A stretch of DNA of 64,000 nucleotides from NCBI GenBank assembly GCA_910574195.1, contig CAJTBF010000008.1, positions 1 through 64,000 on the forward strand, written 5' to 3'. A program made the position numbers and the translations under genes. A model generated the notes under the pieces. That model was not told where the DNA came from and made no database searches. It saw only the letters and a list, made by a program, of their open reading frames with translations. Within the stretch, counting starts at the first letter, position 1, and each line of letters opens with the position of its first letter. Source of the DNA: Lachnospiraceae bacterium (lineage in GTDB: Bacteria > Bacillota > Clostridia > Lachnospirales > Lachnospiraceae). Below, piece after piece: positions 1 to 8,394 of this stretch.

Positions 1-65
1 TGATATGCTCCCCTTATGGTAGACAGATGAAATAATAAAACTGTCACTATAAGGAGGAGCATATT
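1..65 (+). promoter_or_regulatory. IS left end: terminal repeat that folds back on the orfA ribosome site
   Basis: Bases 3-26 (the left terminal repeat) are nearly the reverse complement of 41-64, which contains the orfA Shine-Dalgarno AAGGAGG at 51-57. The arms are separated by an A/T-rich loop of about 14 nt. A transcript that enters from outside would include both arms and could hide the ribosome site. A transcript starting inside the loop would not. This resembles the known strategy by which insertion sequences block translation from read-through transcripts. The pairing is seen in the sequence; the function is inferred. Confidence 0.6.
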
Positions 66-67
66 TT

Positions 68-751
68 ATGGGACAACATTCAAAATACTCTTTTGAAATG
101 AAATTAGATGCCGTTACAAAATATTTGGAGGGAAGCTGTTCAACAGAAAGTATCGCCCGAAGCCTGGGAACAAATGGAACACGTATCGTCGAGTGGGTGA
201 CCTTGTATCAGTCTTTAGGAATAGAGGGGTTAAAAACAACTCCAAAACTCCGTGTCTATTCCGCCGAAACAAAACAAAATGCTGTTGCCGATTACCTTTC
301 CGGCAAAGGAACATTAAGGGAAATCCAGAAAAAGTATGGAATCCGCTCAGATAAGCAGCTTCGCAACTGGATTATGAAGTATAATGGTCATGAGAAGTTA
401 AAGGCTTCTGGAACAGGAGGAACCAGCGTCATGACCAAAGGAAGAAAAACCTCATATGAGGAACGGGTGGAAATTGTAACATACTGCATAGAGCATGGAA
501 TGGATTATGCCCAGGCAGCAGAAAAATACCAGGTATCCTACCAACAGATTTACCAATGGACAAGGAAATACCAGTCAAACGGCGTAGAAGGGCTTATTGA
601 CAAAAGAGGGAAAAGAAAATCTGAAACAGAAATGTCGGAGCTGGAGAAGCTGCGTGCGGAAAATAAGCTTCTTCAAGCGGAAAAGCGCAGAGCCCAGCTG
701 GAGGTTGCTTTCTTAAAAAAACTCGACGAAGTCGAAAGGAGGCGGTTCTAA
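68..751 (+). CDS. IS3-family transposase OrfA (HTH/leucine zipper protein)
   Basis: 227 aa. Three successive helix-turn-helix-like modules (roughly residues 5-55, 60-110 and 125-180) are followed by a charged coiled coil with leucines (about 190-220). This is the usual OrfA layout: DNA binding to the IS ends plus multimerisation. The start is set by AAGGAGG nine to ten bases upstream. The frame ends TAA at 749-751, after the A7 slippery run that allows a shift into orfB. With three modules it is longer than the common IS3 OrfA of about 100-170 aa, as seen in IS150-type members. Made alone, OrfA usually acts as a regulator or competitor of the full OrfAB transposase. Confidence 0.92.
   Translation: MGQHSKYSFEMKLDAVTKYLEGSCSTESIARSLGTNGTRIVEWVTLYQSLGIEGLKTTPKLRVYSAETKQNAVADYLSGKGTLREIQKKYGIRSDKQLRNWIMKYNGHEKLKASGTGGTSVMTKGRKTSYEERVEIVTYCIEHGMDYAQAAEKYQVSYQQIYQWTRKYQSNGVEGLIDKRGKRKSETEMSELEKLRAENKLLQAEKRRAQLEVAFLKKLDEVERRRF
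715..742 (+). other. Programmed -1 frameshift site between orfA and orfB
   Basis: Seven consecutive A residues (715-721) are read in the orfA frame as A AAA AAA, the classic IS3 slippery heptamer. Immediately downstream TCGAC-GAA-GTCGA forms a small hairpin, and an AAAGGAGG stretch follows at 735-742. A -1 slip at 721 enters the orfB frame, which is open from here to 1638. Motif and frame relationship are seen directly; frameshifting efficiency is unknown. Confidence 0.85.
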
Positions 752-1638
752 GCCAGACACAAAATGAAACGGTTTATCTGGCAATACAGGAAATATATGA
801 CGAGCAGGGATGCCCAATATCAGAACTCTGCAGATTTGCAGGAATTTCGCGTTCTGCTTATTATAAATGGCTGAACCGAAAACCAAGTGAAAATGAGAAA
901 TTCAACCAGAAATTATGTGTCTTTATCAGAGATGCGTACGAGGAAAAAAGCGGGATTCTGGGTTATAGGCAGATGACGATTAAATTGAACCGTGAAAATG
1001 AATTTCAAGTCAACGCAAAGAGAATCTTGCGCCTTATGCGGATTTTACATCTGAAATCTGTGTGTCGGCGCAGGAGAAGAAACTATGTAAAATCAACACC
1101 AGAGGTTACTGCCGAAAACATCTTAAACCGGGAGTTCCATGCGGAACGTTTTGGGGAAAAATGGCTTACGGATGTAACGGAGATGAAATATGGAGCCAGT
1201 GGGAAGGCATACCTGAGCGCCATTCTGGACTTGTCAGATAAAAGTATTGTTTCCTTTGTCGTTGGACATTCCAATAATAATGCCCTTGTTTTTGAAACCT
1301 TTGACATTGCCCATGAAAACCATCCAGATGCAAAGCCTTTATTCCACAGTGACCGTGGATACCAATACACATCAAAATACTTCCGTAAAAAGCTTAACAA
1401 AGCGGGAATGACACAAAGCATGTCAAGAGTATCCAGATGTATTGATAACGGACCAATGGAAGCGTTCTGGGGGATGCTGAAATCAGAAATGTATTACCTG
1501 AAGAAATTTCAAACATATGAGGAGCTAAAGGAGGCCATATCCGATTACATAGATTATTATAATAATCATCGGTATCAGAAGCGCTTAAACTGTATGACAC
1601 CGATAGAATATAGAAACTATTTGAAAGATGCTGCATAA
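718..1638 (+). CDS. IS3-family transposase OrfB (DDE integrase), made by -1 frameshift
   Basis: The catalytic part of the transposase. The frame has no ATG until 973, yet upstream codons from the slippery site are open and encode conserved OrfB N-terminal sequence (SRSAYYKWL, GYRQMT). The real product is therefore an OrfAB fusion. The rve/DDE core shows D in WLTDVTEMKY, D in LFHSDRGYQYTS and E in NGPMEAFWGMLKSE, followed by the YNNHRYQKRLNCMTPIEYR C-terminus typical of the family. It cuts and joins the element ends through a circular intermediate in known relatives. No inactivating change is seen. Confidence 0.9.
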   Translation, partial: KTRRSRKEAVLSQTQNETVYLAIQEIYDEQGCPISELCRFAGISRSAYYKWLNRKPSENEKFNQKLCVFIRDAYEEKSGILGYRQMTIKLNRENEFQVNAKRILRLMRILHLKSVCRRRRRNYVKSTPEVTAENILNREFHAERFGEKWLTDVTEMKYGASGKAYLSAILDLSDKSIVSFVVGHSNNNALVFETFDIAHENHPDAKPLFHSDRGYQYTSKYFRKKLNKAGMTQSMSRVSRCIDNGPMEAFWGMLKSEMYYLKKFQTYEELKEAISDYIDYYNNHRYQKRLNCMTPIEYRNYLKDAA

Positions 1639-1643
1639 AAACT

Positions 1644-1669
1644 CTGCCAGTCCTCTTTGCGACTGGCAG
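1644..1669 (+). terminator. Terminator after the transposase
   Basis: A 9-bp perfect stem, CTGCCAGTC / GACTGGCAG, lies six bases after the orfB stop and is followed by a long A/T tract rich in T. It fits a Rho-independent terminator inside the IS. Confidence 0.7.
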
Positions 1670-1691
1670 GTAAAAATTTTTATTTTTTTAA

Positions 1692-1717
1692 CTGTCTACT
1701 TGACAGGGAGCGGTTCA
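1692..1717 (-). repeat. IS right terminal inverted repeat
   Basis: The sequence starts CTGTCTAC and ends TCA. It pairs with 1-26 at 18 of 26 positions, with matching blocks CTGTCTAC and GGGAGC. It marks the right end of the insertion sequence. Confidence 0.8.
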
Positions 1718-1918
1718 AGATTATCACTGTTCATTGGCTCTGTTTTATTTATGAAATATTTTTAGGAGATGTTATCTGCATAATAGCATATCAATATATT
1801 TTAGTCTTTGAAGAAACAACATCCTTACGGAATACCACCCAACTGCGCCATCTTTTCTTACGTCAGTTTGAAGGTTTCTATACACTTTCAGCTCACCTTA
1901 CAGTTTACAGAGCCTGGA

Positions 1919-2461
1919 TCAATAATTCTCCTCGTGCACTTCAAAGTAGCTCTGTGGATGATTACAGGTGGGACAAACCTCCGGCGCTTTGGTTCCCACA
2001 AAAATATGTCCGCAGTTACGGCATTCCCACACTTTTACTTCACTCTTTTCAAATACGGCGGCCGTCTCCACATTCTTCAATAACGCACGATACCGCTCCT
2101 CATGATGTTTCTCAATCTCACCCACAAGCCGGAATTTCGCCGCAAGCGCAGGAAATCCTTCCTCCTCTGCCGTCTTCGCAAAATTCTCATACATATCGGT
2201 CCATTCATAGTTCTCTCCATCCGCAGCGGCGCCCAGATTTTCTTTTGTATCTCCAATCCCGTTCAACTCCTTGAACCACATCTTCGCATGCTCTTTTTCA
2301 TTATCCGCCGTTTTCAAAAACAGCCCTGCAATCTGCTCATACCCTTCCTTTTTGGCTACGGATGCAAAATAGGTGTACTTATTTCTTGCCTGTGATTCCC
2401 CTGCAAATGCTGCCTCCAGATTTTTTTCTGTCTGTGTTCCTGCATACTTTGTTGTTTTCAT
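1919..2461 (-). CDS. Rubrerythrin (internal start within the fused frame)
   Basis: 180 aa if translated from the ATG at 2461, the usual rubrerythrin length. The ferritin-like diiron ligands are visible ([31 protein letters not shown]). A C-terminal rubredoxin domain follows (CRNCG ... CPTCNHP). A strong ribosome site, AAGGAGG, sits seven to eight bases before this ATG although it lies inside the upstream open frame. The cell may therefore make free rubrerythrin as well as the fusion. In the family, NAD(P)H-derived electrons passed through rubredoxin reduce hydrogen peroxide to water. It is under the PerR promoter at 4339-4367. Confidence 0.85.
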   Translation of the reverse strand: MKTTKYAGTQTEKNLEAAFAGESQARNKYTYFASVAKKEGYEQIAGLFLKTADNEKEHAKMWFKELNGIGDTKENLGAAADGENYEWTDMYENFAKTAEEEGFPALAAKFRLVGEIEKHHEERYRALLKNVETAAVFEKSEVKVWECRNCGHIFVGTKAPEVCPTCNHPQSYFEVHEENY

Positions 2462-3931
2462 GTTTTTCTCCTCCTTGCTTAAAAATGATGCGCCCGTTGA
2501 TGGCATGGTTCCGCTGCCGGCGTGTGCAATATTGGTATGCTCTGATATTTCCTCGCTGATTGTGCAAAGATCTGCGGCGGATAAACCGTGAATATCTGCA
2601 TTACCTGTAATTCTCGCAAATGTTTTTAGTTCCTCTGCGGAACATCTCAGATAATTCTCCACCCGTTTTGCTGCGGCATCCGTCTGCAATCTTTCACGCA
2701 GTTTCTCATCCTGCGTCGCCACTCCCACCGGGCACATTCCAGTGCCGCAGATACGGTACTGCTGGCAGGCTGCCGCTACCATGGCCGCCGACGCAATTGC
2801 AACGGCGTCGGCTCCCATGGCAATCGCCTTCGCAAAATCAGAAGATACCCTCAGGCCTCCGGTGATGACCAAATCGACCTTTGCGTTCACCTTATCCAGA
2901 TATTTTCTTGCGCGATACAGGGCATAGATGGTAGGCACACTGGTGGAATCCCGGATGATAGCGGGAGAAGCGCCTGTCGCGCCGCCCCGGCCGTCTATGG
3001 TGATAAAATCTGGTTCGGCATAAACACAGAATTCCAGATCCCGTTCGATACGCCCCGCCGCGATCTTGATTCCAATCGGTCTGCCCTCACTTCGCCTGCG
3101 CAGTTCACTTACCAGCTTCTTCAAATCGTCCGCATTATGTATTCCGGGAAATCTGGAAGGGCTGATCACATCTTCTCCCAGCGGTTTCTTTCGAATCTCT
3201 GCAATCTCCGGAGTCACCTTGCTGCCCGGCAGATGTCCGCCCATGCCCGGTTTTGTTCCCTGCCCGATTTTAATCTCAATGGCATCGGAAGTTTGCAGAT
3301 TCTCGTCGGTGACACTGTACAGATTGGGCACATATTCAAAGATATATTTATGCGCCGCCTTTTTCTCTTCCGGAAGAATGCCGCCTTCCCCGCTGCACAT
3401 GGCCGTACCGACCGCCGCGCTTCCTTTTGCCAGTGCAATCTTCGTCTCTCTGGAAAGCGCGCCGAAAGACATGTGGGAGATATAGACCGGCATATCCAGT
3501 ACCATCGGCTTTCTGGCATATTTTCCGATTACCGTTTTTAAGGATACCTCCGCATGCTCTTCCAAAGGCATGGGATTCAACTGTGCTCCAAGCACAAGCA
3601 CCTCATCCCAGTCCGGCATTTTCCTCTGTGTACCCATTGCCTCAATGGCCGATTTCCCGGTTACAGCCATCTCATGAATCTCCTTCATATACCGGTAAGC
3701 ACTGTCCGTCTTTCGGGTTTCCTTCGGATAATGCAAATCCACATCTTCGGCGTCTGCGGAGACGGGCCGCTCTTTTGGTTCAGGACGAACCGCGGCGGTC
3801 TGGGAAGATTCCTCCGCCTGGAACCATGTTGCCGGCTGTCTGCAGACCGGACATTCTACCAATTCGGAAAATGGCTTTCCTTCCTTCTCCTCATCATACA
3901 CATACCCACAGATAGTACATTTGTAGACCAT
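1919..3931 (-). CDS. Rubredoxin - glutamate-synthase-like FMN domain - rubrerythrin single reading frame
   Basis: 670 aa in three parts. Residues 1-40 are a rubredoxin (Cys5, Cys8, Cys27, Cys30). About 75-470 is an FMN-binding glutamate synthase central domain with the GGATGASPA loop and the Fe-S cysteine cluster around [12 protein letters not shown]; it ends in the family's usual [14 protein letters not shown] stretch. Residues 491-670 are a full rubrerythrin. Rubredoxin-GltS proteins normally stop near 470. Here about 20 codons of what looks like former spacer (ending FLSKEEKN) join it in frame to rubrerythrin without a stop. The start has AAGGAGGG upstream and lies 15 nt after perR, so the two form an operon. 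The likely role is electron transfer and peroxide reduction. A loss of stop codon and a true functional fusion both remain possible. Confidence 0.85.
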   Translation of the reverse strand: MVYKCTICGYVYDEEKEGKPFSELVECPVCRQPATWFQAEESSQTAAVRPEPKERPVSADAEDVDLHYPKETRKTDSAYRYMKEIHEMAVTGKSAIEAMGTQRKMPDWDEVLVLGAQLNPMPLEEHAEVSLKTVIGKYARKPMVLDMPVYISHMSFGALSRETKIALAKGSAAVGTAMCSGEGGILPEEKKAAHKYIFEYVPNLYSVTDENLQTSDAIEIKIGQGTKPGMGGHLPGSKVTPEIAEIRKKPLGEDVISPSRFPGIHNADDLKKLVSELRRRSEGRPIGIKIAAGRIERDLEFCVYAEPDFITIDGRGGATGASPAIIRDSTSVPTIYALYRARKYLDKVNAKVDLVITGGLRVSSDFAKAIAMGADAVAIASAAMVAAACQQYRICGTGMCPVGVATQDEKLRERLQTDAAAKRVENYLRCSAEELKTFARITGNADIHGLSAADLCTISEEISEHTNIAHAGSGTMPSTGASFLSKEEKNMKTTKYAGTQTEKNLEAAFAGESQARNKYTYFASVAKKEGYEQIAGLFLKTADNEKEHAKMWFKELNGIGDTKENLGAAADGENYEWTDMYENFAKTAEEEGFPALAAKFRLVGEIEKHHEERYRALLKNVETAAVFEKSEVKVWECRNCGHIFVGTKAPEVCPTCNHPQSYFEVHEENY

Positions 3932-3946
3932 TGCACATCCCTCCTT

Positions 3947-4306
3947 TTACTTTTCTCTACACTTGGGACAAAGATAGAATACTCTTAAGTCATAAGATAC
4001 AATTCCTTCTCCAAGCTGTTCCTCCAAATCCTTCGTCATATCATCAAACGTGATATCCGAGATTGCCCCACATCTTTTACATACAAGATGATCATGCTTC
4101 CGGATTTTATCATAGCGGTCGGGTGAGCCTTCCATCGGTAATCTCCATATCTGTCCTTCCTGGCACAAAACATTCAGATTATTATAGACGGTTGCCTGAA
4201 CAACTTTAGACTCTGTCTTTTTCAGTTCCAGGTAGATCTGCTCTGCCGTCATATGACTTTTAGATTGGTTGACTAATTCCAAAATCTGTTTTGCATATCT
4301 GGTCAT
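3947..4306 (-). CDS. perR: Fur-family peroxide-type repressor (PerR-like)
   Basis: 119 aa. The N-terminal winged helix (AEQIYLEL, VVQATVYNNLNVL) is followed by a metal-binding dimerisation domain with HDHLVCKRCG and a C-terminal CPKC pair, the structural zinc cysteines of the family. It is somewhat shorter than Bacillus PerR (about 145 aa) at the C-terminus. The neighbouring rubrerythrin/rubredoxin gene and the operator that matches the PerR-box consensus point to PerR rather than Fur or Zur. It is the first gene of the operon and is probably autorepressed, with release when peroxide oxidises the metal-site histidines. Ribosome site is weak (GAAGAG). Confidence 0.82.
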   Translation of the reverse strand: MTRYAKQILELVNQSKSHMTAEQIYLELKKTESKVVQATVYNNLNVLCQEGQIWRLPMEGSPDRYDKIRKHDHLVCKRCGAISDITFDDMTKDLEEQLGEGIVSYDLRVFYLCPKCREK

Positions 4307-4324
4307 CTCTTCACTGCCTTTGAT

Positions 4325-4339
4325 TTAGAATTATTCTAA
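4325..4339 (-). promoter_or_regulatory. PerR box
   Basis: TTAGAATTATTCTAA differs at two positions from the PerR consensus TTATAATTATTATAA and is nearly palindromic. It lies 18 bases before the perR start codon and abuts the -10 element, where a bound repressor would block RNA polymerase. A second partial half-site (CTAATTATAA) overlaps it. Confidence 0.75.
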
Positions 4340-4367
4340 TTATAATTTCTTTTTCCACTTTTGTCCA
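4339..4367 (-). promoter_or_regulatory. Sigma-A promoter of the perR operon
   Basis: On the minus strand, TGGACA (4362-4367), a 17-bp spacer and a perfect TATAAT (4339-4344). The expected transcription start falls inside the PerR box. Confidence 0.75.
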
Positions 4368-4390
4368 GAATGTTTATATAAAAAGTCAAA

Positions 4391-4431
4391 AAACAGCGCC
4401 GGCGTAAATTCGCTTCAGCGCTGTTTTTCCT
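4391..4431 (-). terminator. Terminator downstream of the GH3/ABC operon debris
   Basis: A 9-bp stem, AAACAGCGC / GCGCTGTTT, with an 18-nt loop. T-rich stretches lie on both sides, so it could act in both directions. On the minus strand it would end transcripts from the operon beginning at 10786 before they run into perR. Confidence 0.65.
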
Positions 4432-4443
4432 AAAATATCTGTT

Positions 4444-4920
4444 TTATTTTTCTCTCTCCCAAAAATGAATGATATGAGGATCATACCGTTCTTTTTTTAC
4501 ATACGATTCCGACGCATACCCTATGGCAAGAACCGCAAAGTTGCAGCGCTGGGAAAGGTCTGGGCGTGTCTGAGAACGAGGTAGATGGTCTCCCGTGTCG
4601 TTAGGATTTCATCCAGGAAATGGGAAATATACATGACAATTTTTTTCTGTGCTTTCAACTGTCTGATGATCCCGAACAAATTTTCCTTTTCTTCCATCTG
4701 TGTACCTCGCCCGTCCTGTGTTTCCTGAACTTGGCCTCCGCCGCCTCCTTTATTACCAGAGAAATTCTGGATGTGTCCGGCGGGAACAACTGTAAAGCAA
4801 AAGCTGCAAAAGGATCTCCCTGTACTTCCCCCATCAGCCCTGACCTCTTACCGCCACATTGGAACAGACCAATCTGGAATTTGGGCAAAACCCGAAAATG
4901 AATCCATGAATCGTCCCCTT
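4444..4920 (-). pseudogene. Gene remnants: sugar ABC ATPase fragment and nitroreductase-like C-terminus
   Basis: No intact gene lies here. On the minus strand, 4560-4697 reads as part of an RbsA/MglA-type sugar ABC ATPase (LFGIIRQLKAQ, YISHFLDEI) that has lost Walker A and B and breaks off after DEILTTRE. Then 4444-4550, in another frame, reads FAVLAIGYASE...KKERYDPHIIHFWEREK and a stop, which looks like a nitroreductase C-terminus. The part nearest the GH3 gene (4700-4920) has a 77-codon frame I do not recognise. The two recognisable pieces come from unrelated families, so the stretch looks like a mosaic left by deletions. The assignments rest on short motifs. Confidence 0.4.
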
Positions 4921-7380
4921 TTATCCGGCGCGTCCATCCGTCAACCTTTGAATCACGCTCAATATCCGTCCGGTGCTGCGCCGAATCATTTCTTCCGAAA
5001 GTTTTCCCTGCTCGTACGCCTTACGGATATTTTCGTCATCTTTCCAATTTCCCGGCATAATAATATCATTTCCGGCATAAATACATTTCCAGGGCACACT
5101 TCCATCTTCGGGAACCGTTGTATTCCAATCGGACATGATCACCCCCTCAAATCCCCATTCTTCACGCGCGATTACCGTACAGAGATCCCGACTGTTTGCT
5201 GCATGTACGCCGTTGATTAAATTATACGCGGACATGATTGCCACCGGCCTGCTTTTCTTTACTGCAATTTCAAATCCACGCAGATAAATCTCCCTGAGAG
5301 CCCGCTCGGAAACGCGGACATTCACCCCCATCCGGTTATCTTCCTGATTATTGCAGGCAAAGTGCTTAATCGTCACACCGCATCCTTTATGACTCTGTAC
5401 TCCTTCTGTCGTACGCGCCGCCATAATTCCTGACAGCAGCGGATCCTCTGAATAATATTCAAAATTGCGCCCGCACAGTGGATTCCGGTGAATGTTCATC
5501 CCCGGCGCCAGCCAAAGCCCGACATGGAACTCTTCCATTTCGACAGCGACGGTTTCCCCAAACTCCCGCATCAAATCCACATCCCATGATTGCGCCAGAG
5601 CTGTTCCTACTGGAAATGCAGTACAGTATTGATAATATGTATCCGCATTTTCATGGTGTTTTGTTTCTTCTAAAAAACCATTTTCCAGAGAACCCAAAAC
5701 ACCGACGCCGTATACGGAATCTGTTTTCCTGTCTACTTCATAGCTTTGTCGCAGGCGAAGTCCTGCCGGACCATCGGCCATTATAAGAGAGCGTATCCCA
5801 TATTTCTCTTCCAGCATTTCCGTGGTCTCTCCGGCAGAACCAGGCACTCGAATTCCGGCAGAACCAAGCGTACTGGTTCCTTGTGTAATGTTTCCATATA
5901 AAGCCGGTATGAGTTCCGTAACAGACTGTTCATTTGCCGGAGGTATCTGACAGGTTCGCTTTTTTTCTTCCCGGGGGATAAATATCAGATTCTCTGTTTT
6001 CTGTTCTTCTGCCACTATAAACTCTTCCCTGACTTTACTTCTGACAGTTTCACTTACGCAAAGTTCTTCAAAATCCAGATCCAGAGGACCAATTTGATTT
6101 GTTCTCTCCAGAATCATTCTCTGCTGCACAATAAGAAGCGCGACAGGCTGTAATGATTCTACATGTTTCCCAATCCATATTCCATATGTTCCGGCATCAA
6201 TAAACCACGCGTGCATCTGCTCCGAAAAACTGGCGAAAGACGACTGTTCTATGGATATGATAAGCGTCTGCGCTTCCTGCGGCTTTAAAAGCTCTGTTTT
6301 TGAAAAACCGACCAATCTCTTATATTCCTTCTCGTGCTCTGTCTGTGGCAATGTCGCATATACCTGTACCACTTCCCTGCCGGAATAAAATTCACCGATA
6401 TTCTTTACTGAAACTGTAATATCAATCCCACGCTCTGTCCTCCTCATACTCTTGAACTCTACTGAAAAGGACGCATAAGAAAGTCCATAACCAAACGGAA
6501 ACAGAGGCTTTATACCAAAACTTTCAAAGTACCGGTATCCTACATAAATCCCTTCTCTGTATTCCTCGGTTTCTAAATTTCCATTCAAATAACCAAAATT
6601 TTCTGCGGAAGGATAATCTCCATAACGTCTCGCCCAAGTGGATGTCAGCCTCCCGCCGGGTGACACATGGCCAAAAAGCACATCTGCTGTTGCATGCCCT
6701 CCCTCCTGTCCGGGAAGAGAAATATTTAAAACTGCCTGAATATTTCCTGCCTCTTCAAGTATATCCGTTAATTCTATCGGCGCGCCCACATTTAAGAGCA
6801 GTACGATTGGAACGCCTGTCTTCTCAAGCCATAAGATATCTTCCTTTTCGCGTCTGCTTAAATAGTAGTCTCCTTCCTCTCTTCTCCGATCTTTCCCTTC
6901 TCCGGAAATACGGCTAATTACATAAACAGTAACTGCCGCGCCTTTCATATCTTCCGCTGTAATTCTGCGTCCTTCCGGCATTGAAAATGGATTCTCCGCA
7001 TACGCATCAAAAGGGTTCTCTACATTTTTTGCTGCCTCCAAAACCGCTTTTTTCCATGCTGTTCTTGCATTCTCATAGCGGGTTTCATAATCCATAAGCC
7101 AGTTCTCGCTGGTAATCACTGCTCCTGCCTCCCGTATTCCCTGGCAGACAGAAATATTCTCCCGATTATTCACATCCCCCGAACCAGTTCCGCCCTTTAT
7201 TGTTTTCACTGCCCCGCCTCCGAACAACGCAATGGGGAAATTCATATCCAAAGGGAGCAGCCCCTCATTCTTCAAAAGAACCATTCCTTCTGCCGCCGCT
7301 TTCCTGGCAAATCTGCAATGCTTCTGTTCCCGTGCGGAAGGCTGTCTCTCCAATGTCCCGCTGTGTATCTGATTTATCAT
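4921..7380 (-). CDS. GH3 beta-glucosidase, circularly permuted domain order
   Basis: 819 aa, no signal peptide, so cytoplasmic. The order is reversed compared with classical GH3: the (alpha/beta)6 domain comes first (AAAEGMVLLKNEGLLPL, GGTGSGDVN), a fibronectin-III-like domain is in the middle (SVKNIGEFYSGREVVQVYA), and the TIM barrel is last (MADGPAGLRL, KHFACNNQ, IMSDWNTT with the nucleophile Asp). This order is known from Ruminococcus-type enzymes. The start at 7380 is chosen for the AGGAGG site just upstream; the frame stays open for 39 more codons without a ribosome site. It is last in an operon with a sugar importer and probably removes terminal glucose from imported beta-gluco-oligosaccharides. 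Confidence 0.88.
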   Translation of the reverse strand: MINQIHSGTLERQPSAREQKHCRFARKAAAEGMVLLKNEGLLPLDMNFPIALFGGGAVKTIKGGTGSGDVNNRENISVCQGIREAGAVITSENWLMDYETRYENARTAWKKAVLEAAKNVENPFDAYAENPFSMPEGRRITAEDMKGAAVTVYVISRISGEGKDRRREEGDYYLSRREKEDILWLEKTGVPIVLLLNVGAPIELTDILEEAGNIQAVLNISLPGQEGGHATADVLFGHVSPGGRLTSTWARRYGDYPSAENFGYLNGNLETEEYREGIYVGYRYFESFGIKPLFPFGYGLSYASFSVEFKSMRRTERGIDITVSVKNIGEFYSGREVVQVYATLPQTEHEKEYKRLVGFSKTELLKPQEAQTLIISIEQSSFASFSEQMHAWFIDAGTYGIWIGKHVESLQPVALLIVQQRMILERTNQIGPLDLDFEELCVSETVRSKVREEFIVAEEQKTENLIFIPREEKKRTCQIPPANEQSVTELIPALYGNITQGTSTLGSAGIRVPGSAGETTEMLEEKYGIRSLIMADGPAGLRLRQSYEVDRKTDSVYGVGVLGSLENGFLEETKHHENADTYYQYCTAFPVGTALAQSWDVDLMREFGETVAVEMEEFHVGLWLAPGMNIHRNPLCGRNFEYYSEDPLLSGIMAARTTEGVQSHKGCGVTIKHFACNNQEDNRMGVNVRVSERALREIYLRGFEIAVKKSRPVAIMSAYNLINGVHAANSRDLCTVIAREEWGFEGVIMSDWNTTVPEDGSVPWKCIYAGNDIIMPGNWKDDENIRKAYEQGKLSEEMIRRSTGRILSVIQRLTDGRAG

Positions 7381-7544
7381 GATTTTTCCTCCTCCATTTA
7401 TATAGAAAACCCGTTCATCGTATGCCGACCGCCCGACGAGCAAGGTAAACGCCGAATATTTTACGAATGATATTATGACAAAAAAAGGCTGCAGCAACAG
7501 CCCTTTTCTTGTCAGACACTACATTCAGCCTGTAAACTTCTCTC

Positions 7545-8390
7545 TTATTCCTTGACTCCTCCAAGCGTGATACCTGCAATAATAAATTTGGAAAGGAACA
7601 GATATACAATAATAATCGGCACAATCGCCACAAGAATCATTGTGTAGATTTTACCCATATCAAAATTCATATAATCGGCGCCCCGAAGCGTTGCAATCAG
7701 AATTGGCACGGTCATCTTCTCCTTCGACTGAATCACCAACGCTGGAACAAAATAATTATTCCATGAACCGACGAATGTGAAAATTGCCTGCACCGCAATC
7801 GCCGGCTTCATAATCGGAAGCACAATCCGGTTAAATGTTTTGAACTCCCCGGAGCCGTCAATTCTTGCTGCCTCGACAAGGGAAAGCGGAAGCGATGACT
7901 GCAGGTAACTATACATAAAGTAAAATACTGCCGGCGACGCAATGGATGGAATAATCAACGGAAGTAAAGAATCATACATTCCCATATTCGTAATCAACCG
8001 CAGAAATCCCATTGCAGTTACCTGTGTCGGCATGACAAGAATTGCCATGATAAAAGTAAAGGCTATCTTTTTTAATTTAAAGTCATATGCATACAGACCA
8101 TACGCCGTTAATGCAGAAAAATATGTGCAGATCGCTGCGGAACATCCGGAAACAATCAGACTGTTAAGAATTCCCTTAAACATTGGAAAGGTTCCGTCGT
8201 TCGCAACATTTTTTAAATTTTCAAACAGATAGGCTCCCGGCAGTGCGGAAAATCCTTTCTGAAGATCTGCATGTGATCGGGTTGCATTGACAATCAAAAT
8301 ATAGAAGAAAAACAGGCACATAAATGACAGGATAATCAATACGACATGTGCAACGATACTCCTTAAATGATTCGGCTGTTTCGATTTCAT
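7545..8390 (-). CDS. Sugar ABC transporter permease, MalG type
   Basis: 281 aa, about six membrane helices, with the EAA loop (LPLSLVEAARIDGSGEFKTFNRIVLPIMKP) that contacts the ATPase. It begins at the ATG at 8390, behind a GGAAGGAG site, four bases after the upstream permease stop. It forms the membrane channel with the MalF-type partner. No ATPase gene is in the operon, so a shared MsmK-type ATPase elsewhere is expected, as is usual for CUT1 importers in Firmicutes. Confidence 0.9.
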   Translation of the reverse strand: MKSKQPNHLRSIVAHVVLIILSFMCLFFFYILIVNATRSHADLQKGFSALPGAYLFENLKNVANDGTFPMFKGILNSLIVSGCSAAICTYFSALTAYGLYAYDFKLKKIAFTFIMAILVMPTQVTAMGFLRLITNMGMYDSLLPLIIPSIASPAVFYFMYSYLQSSLPLSLVEAARIDGSGEFKTFNRIVLPIMKPAIAVQAIFTFVGSWNNYFVPALVIQSKEKMTVPILIATLRGADYMNFDMGKIYTMILVAIVPIIIVYLFLSKFIIAGITLGGVKE

Positions 8391-8394
8391 ATTT

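Larger units (their letters stand above)
1..1717 (+). mobile_element. IS3-family insertion sequence (IS150-like group)
   Basis: A complete-looking element with two overlapping transposase frames (orfA, orfB), an A7 slippery site between them, and imperfect 26-bp terminal inverted repeats at 1-26 and 1692-1717 (18 of 26 positions pair, including an 8-bp CTGTCTAC block), ending TG...CA. The DDE triad is present in orfB. The left end coincides with the start of the window, so the 3-4 bp target duplication expected for IS3 elements cannot be checked; the right flank begins AGATTA. Both frames look intact, so the element may be active. Confidence 0.9.

Noticed and set aside
4655-4888. Intact 77-aa gene between GH3 and perR
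   Set aside because: No ribosome site or family pattern; it lies among gene fragments in other frames, so it is treated as debris.
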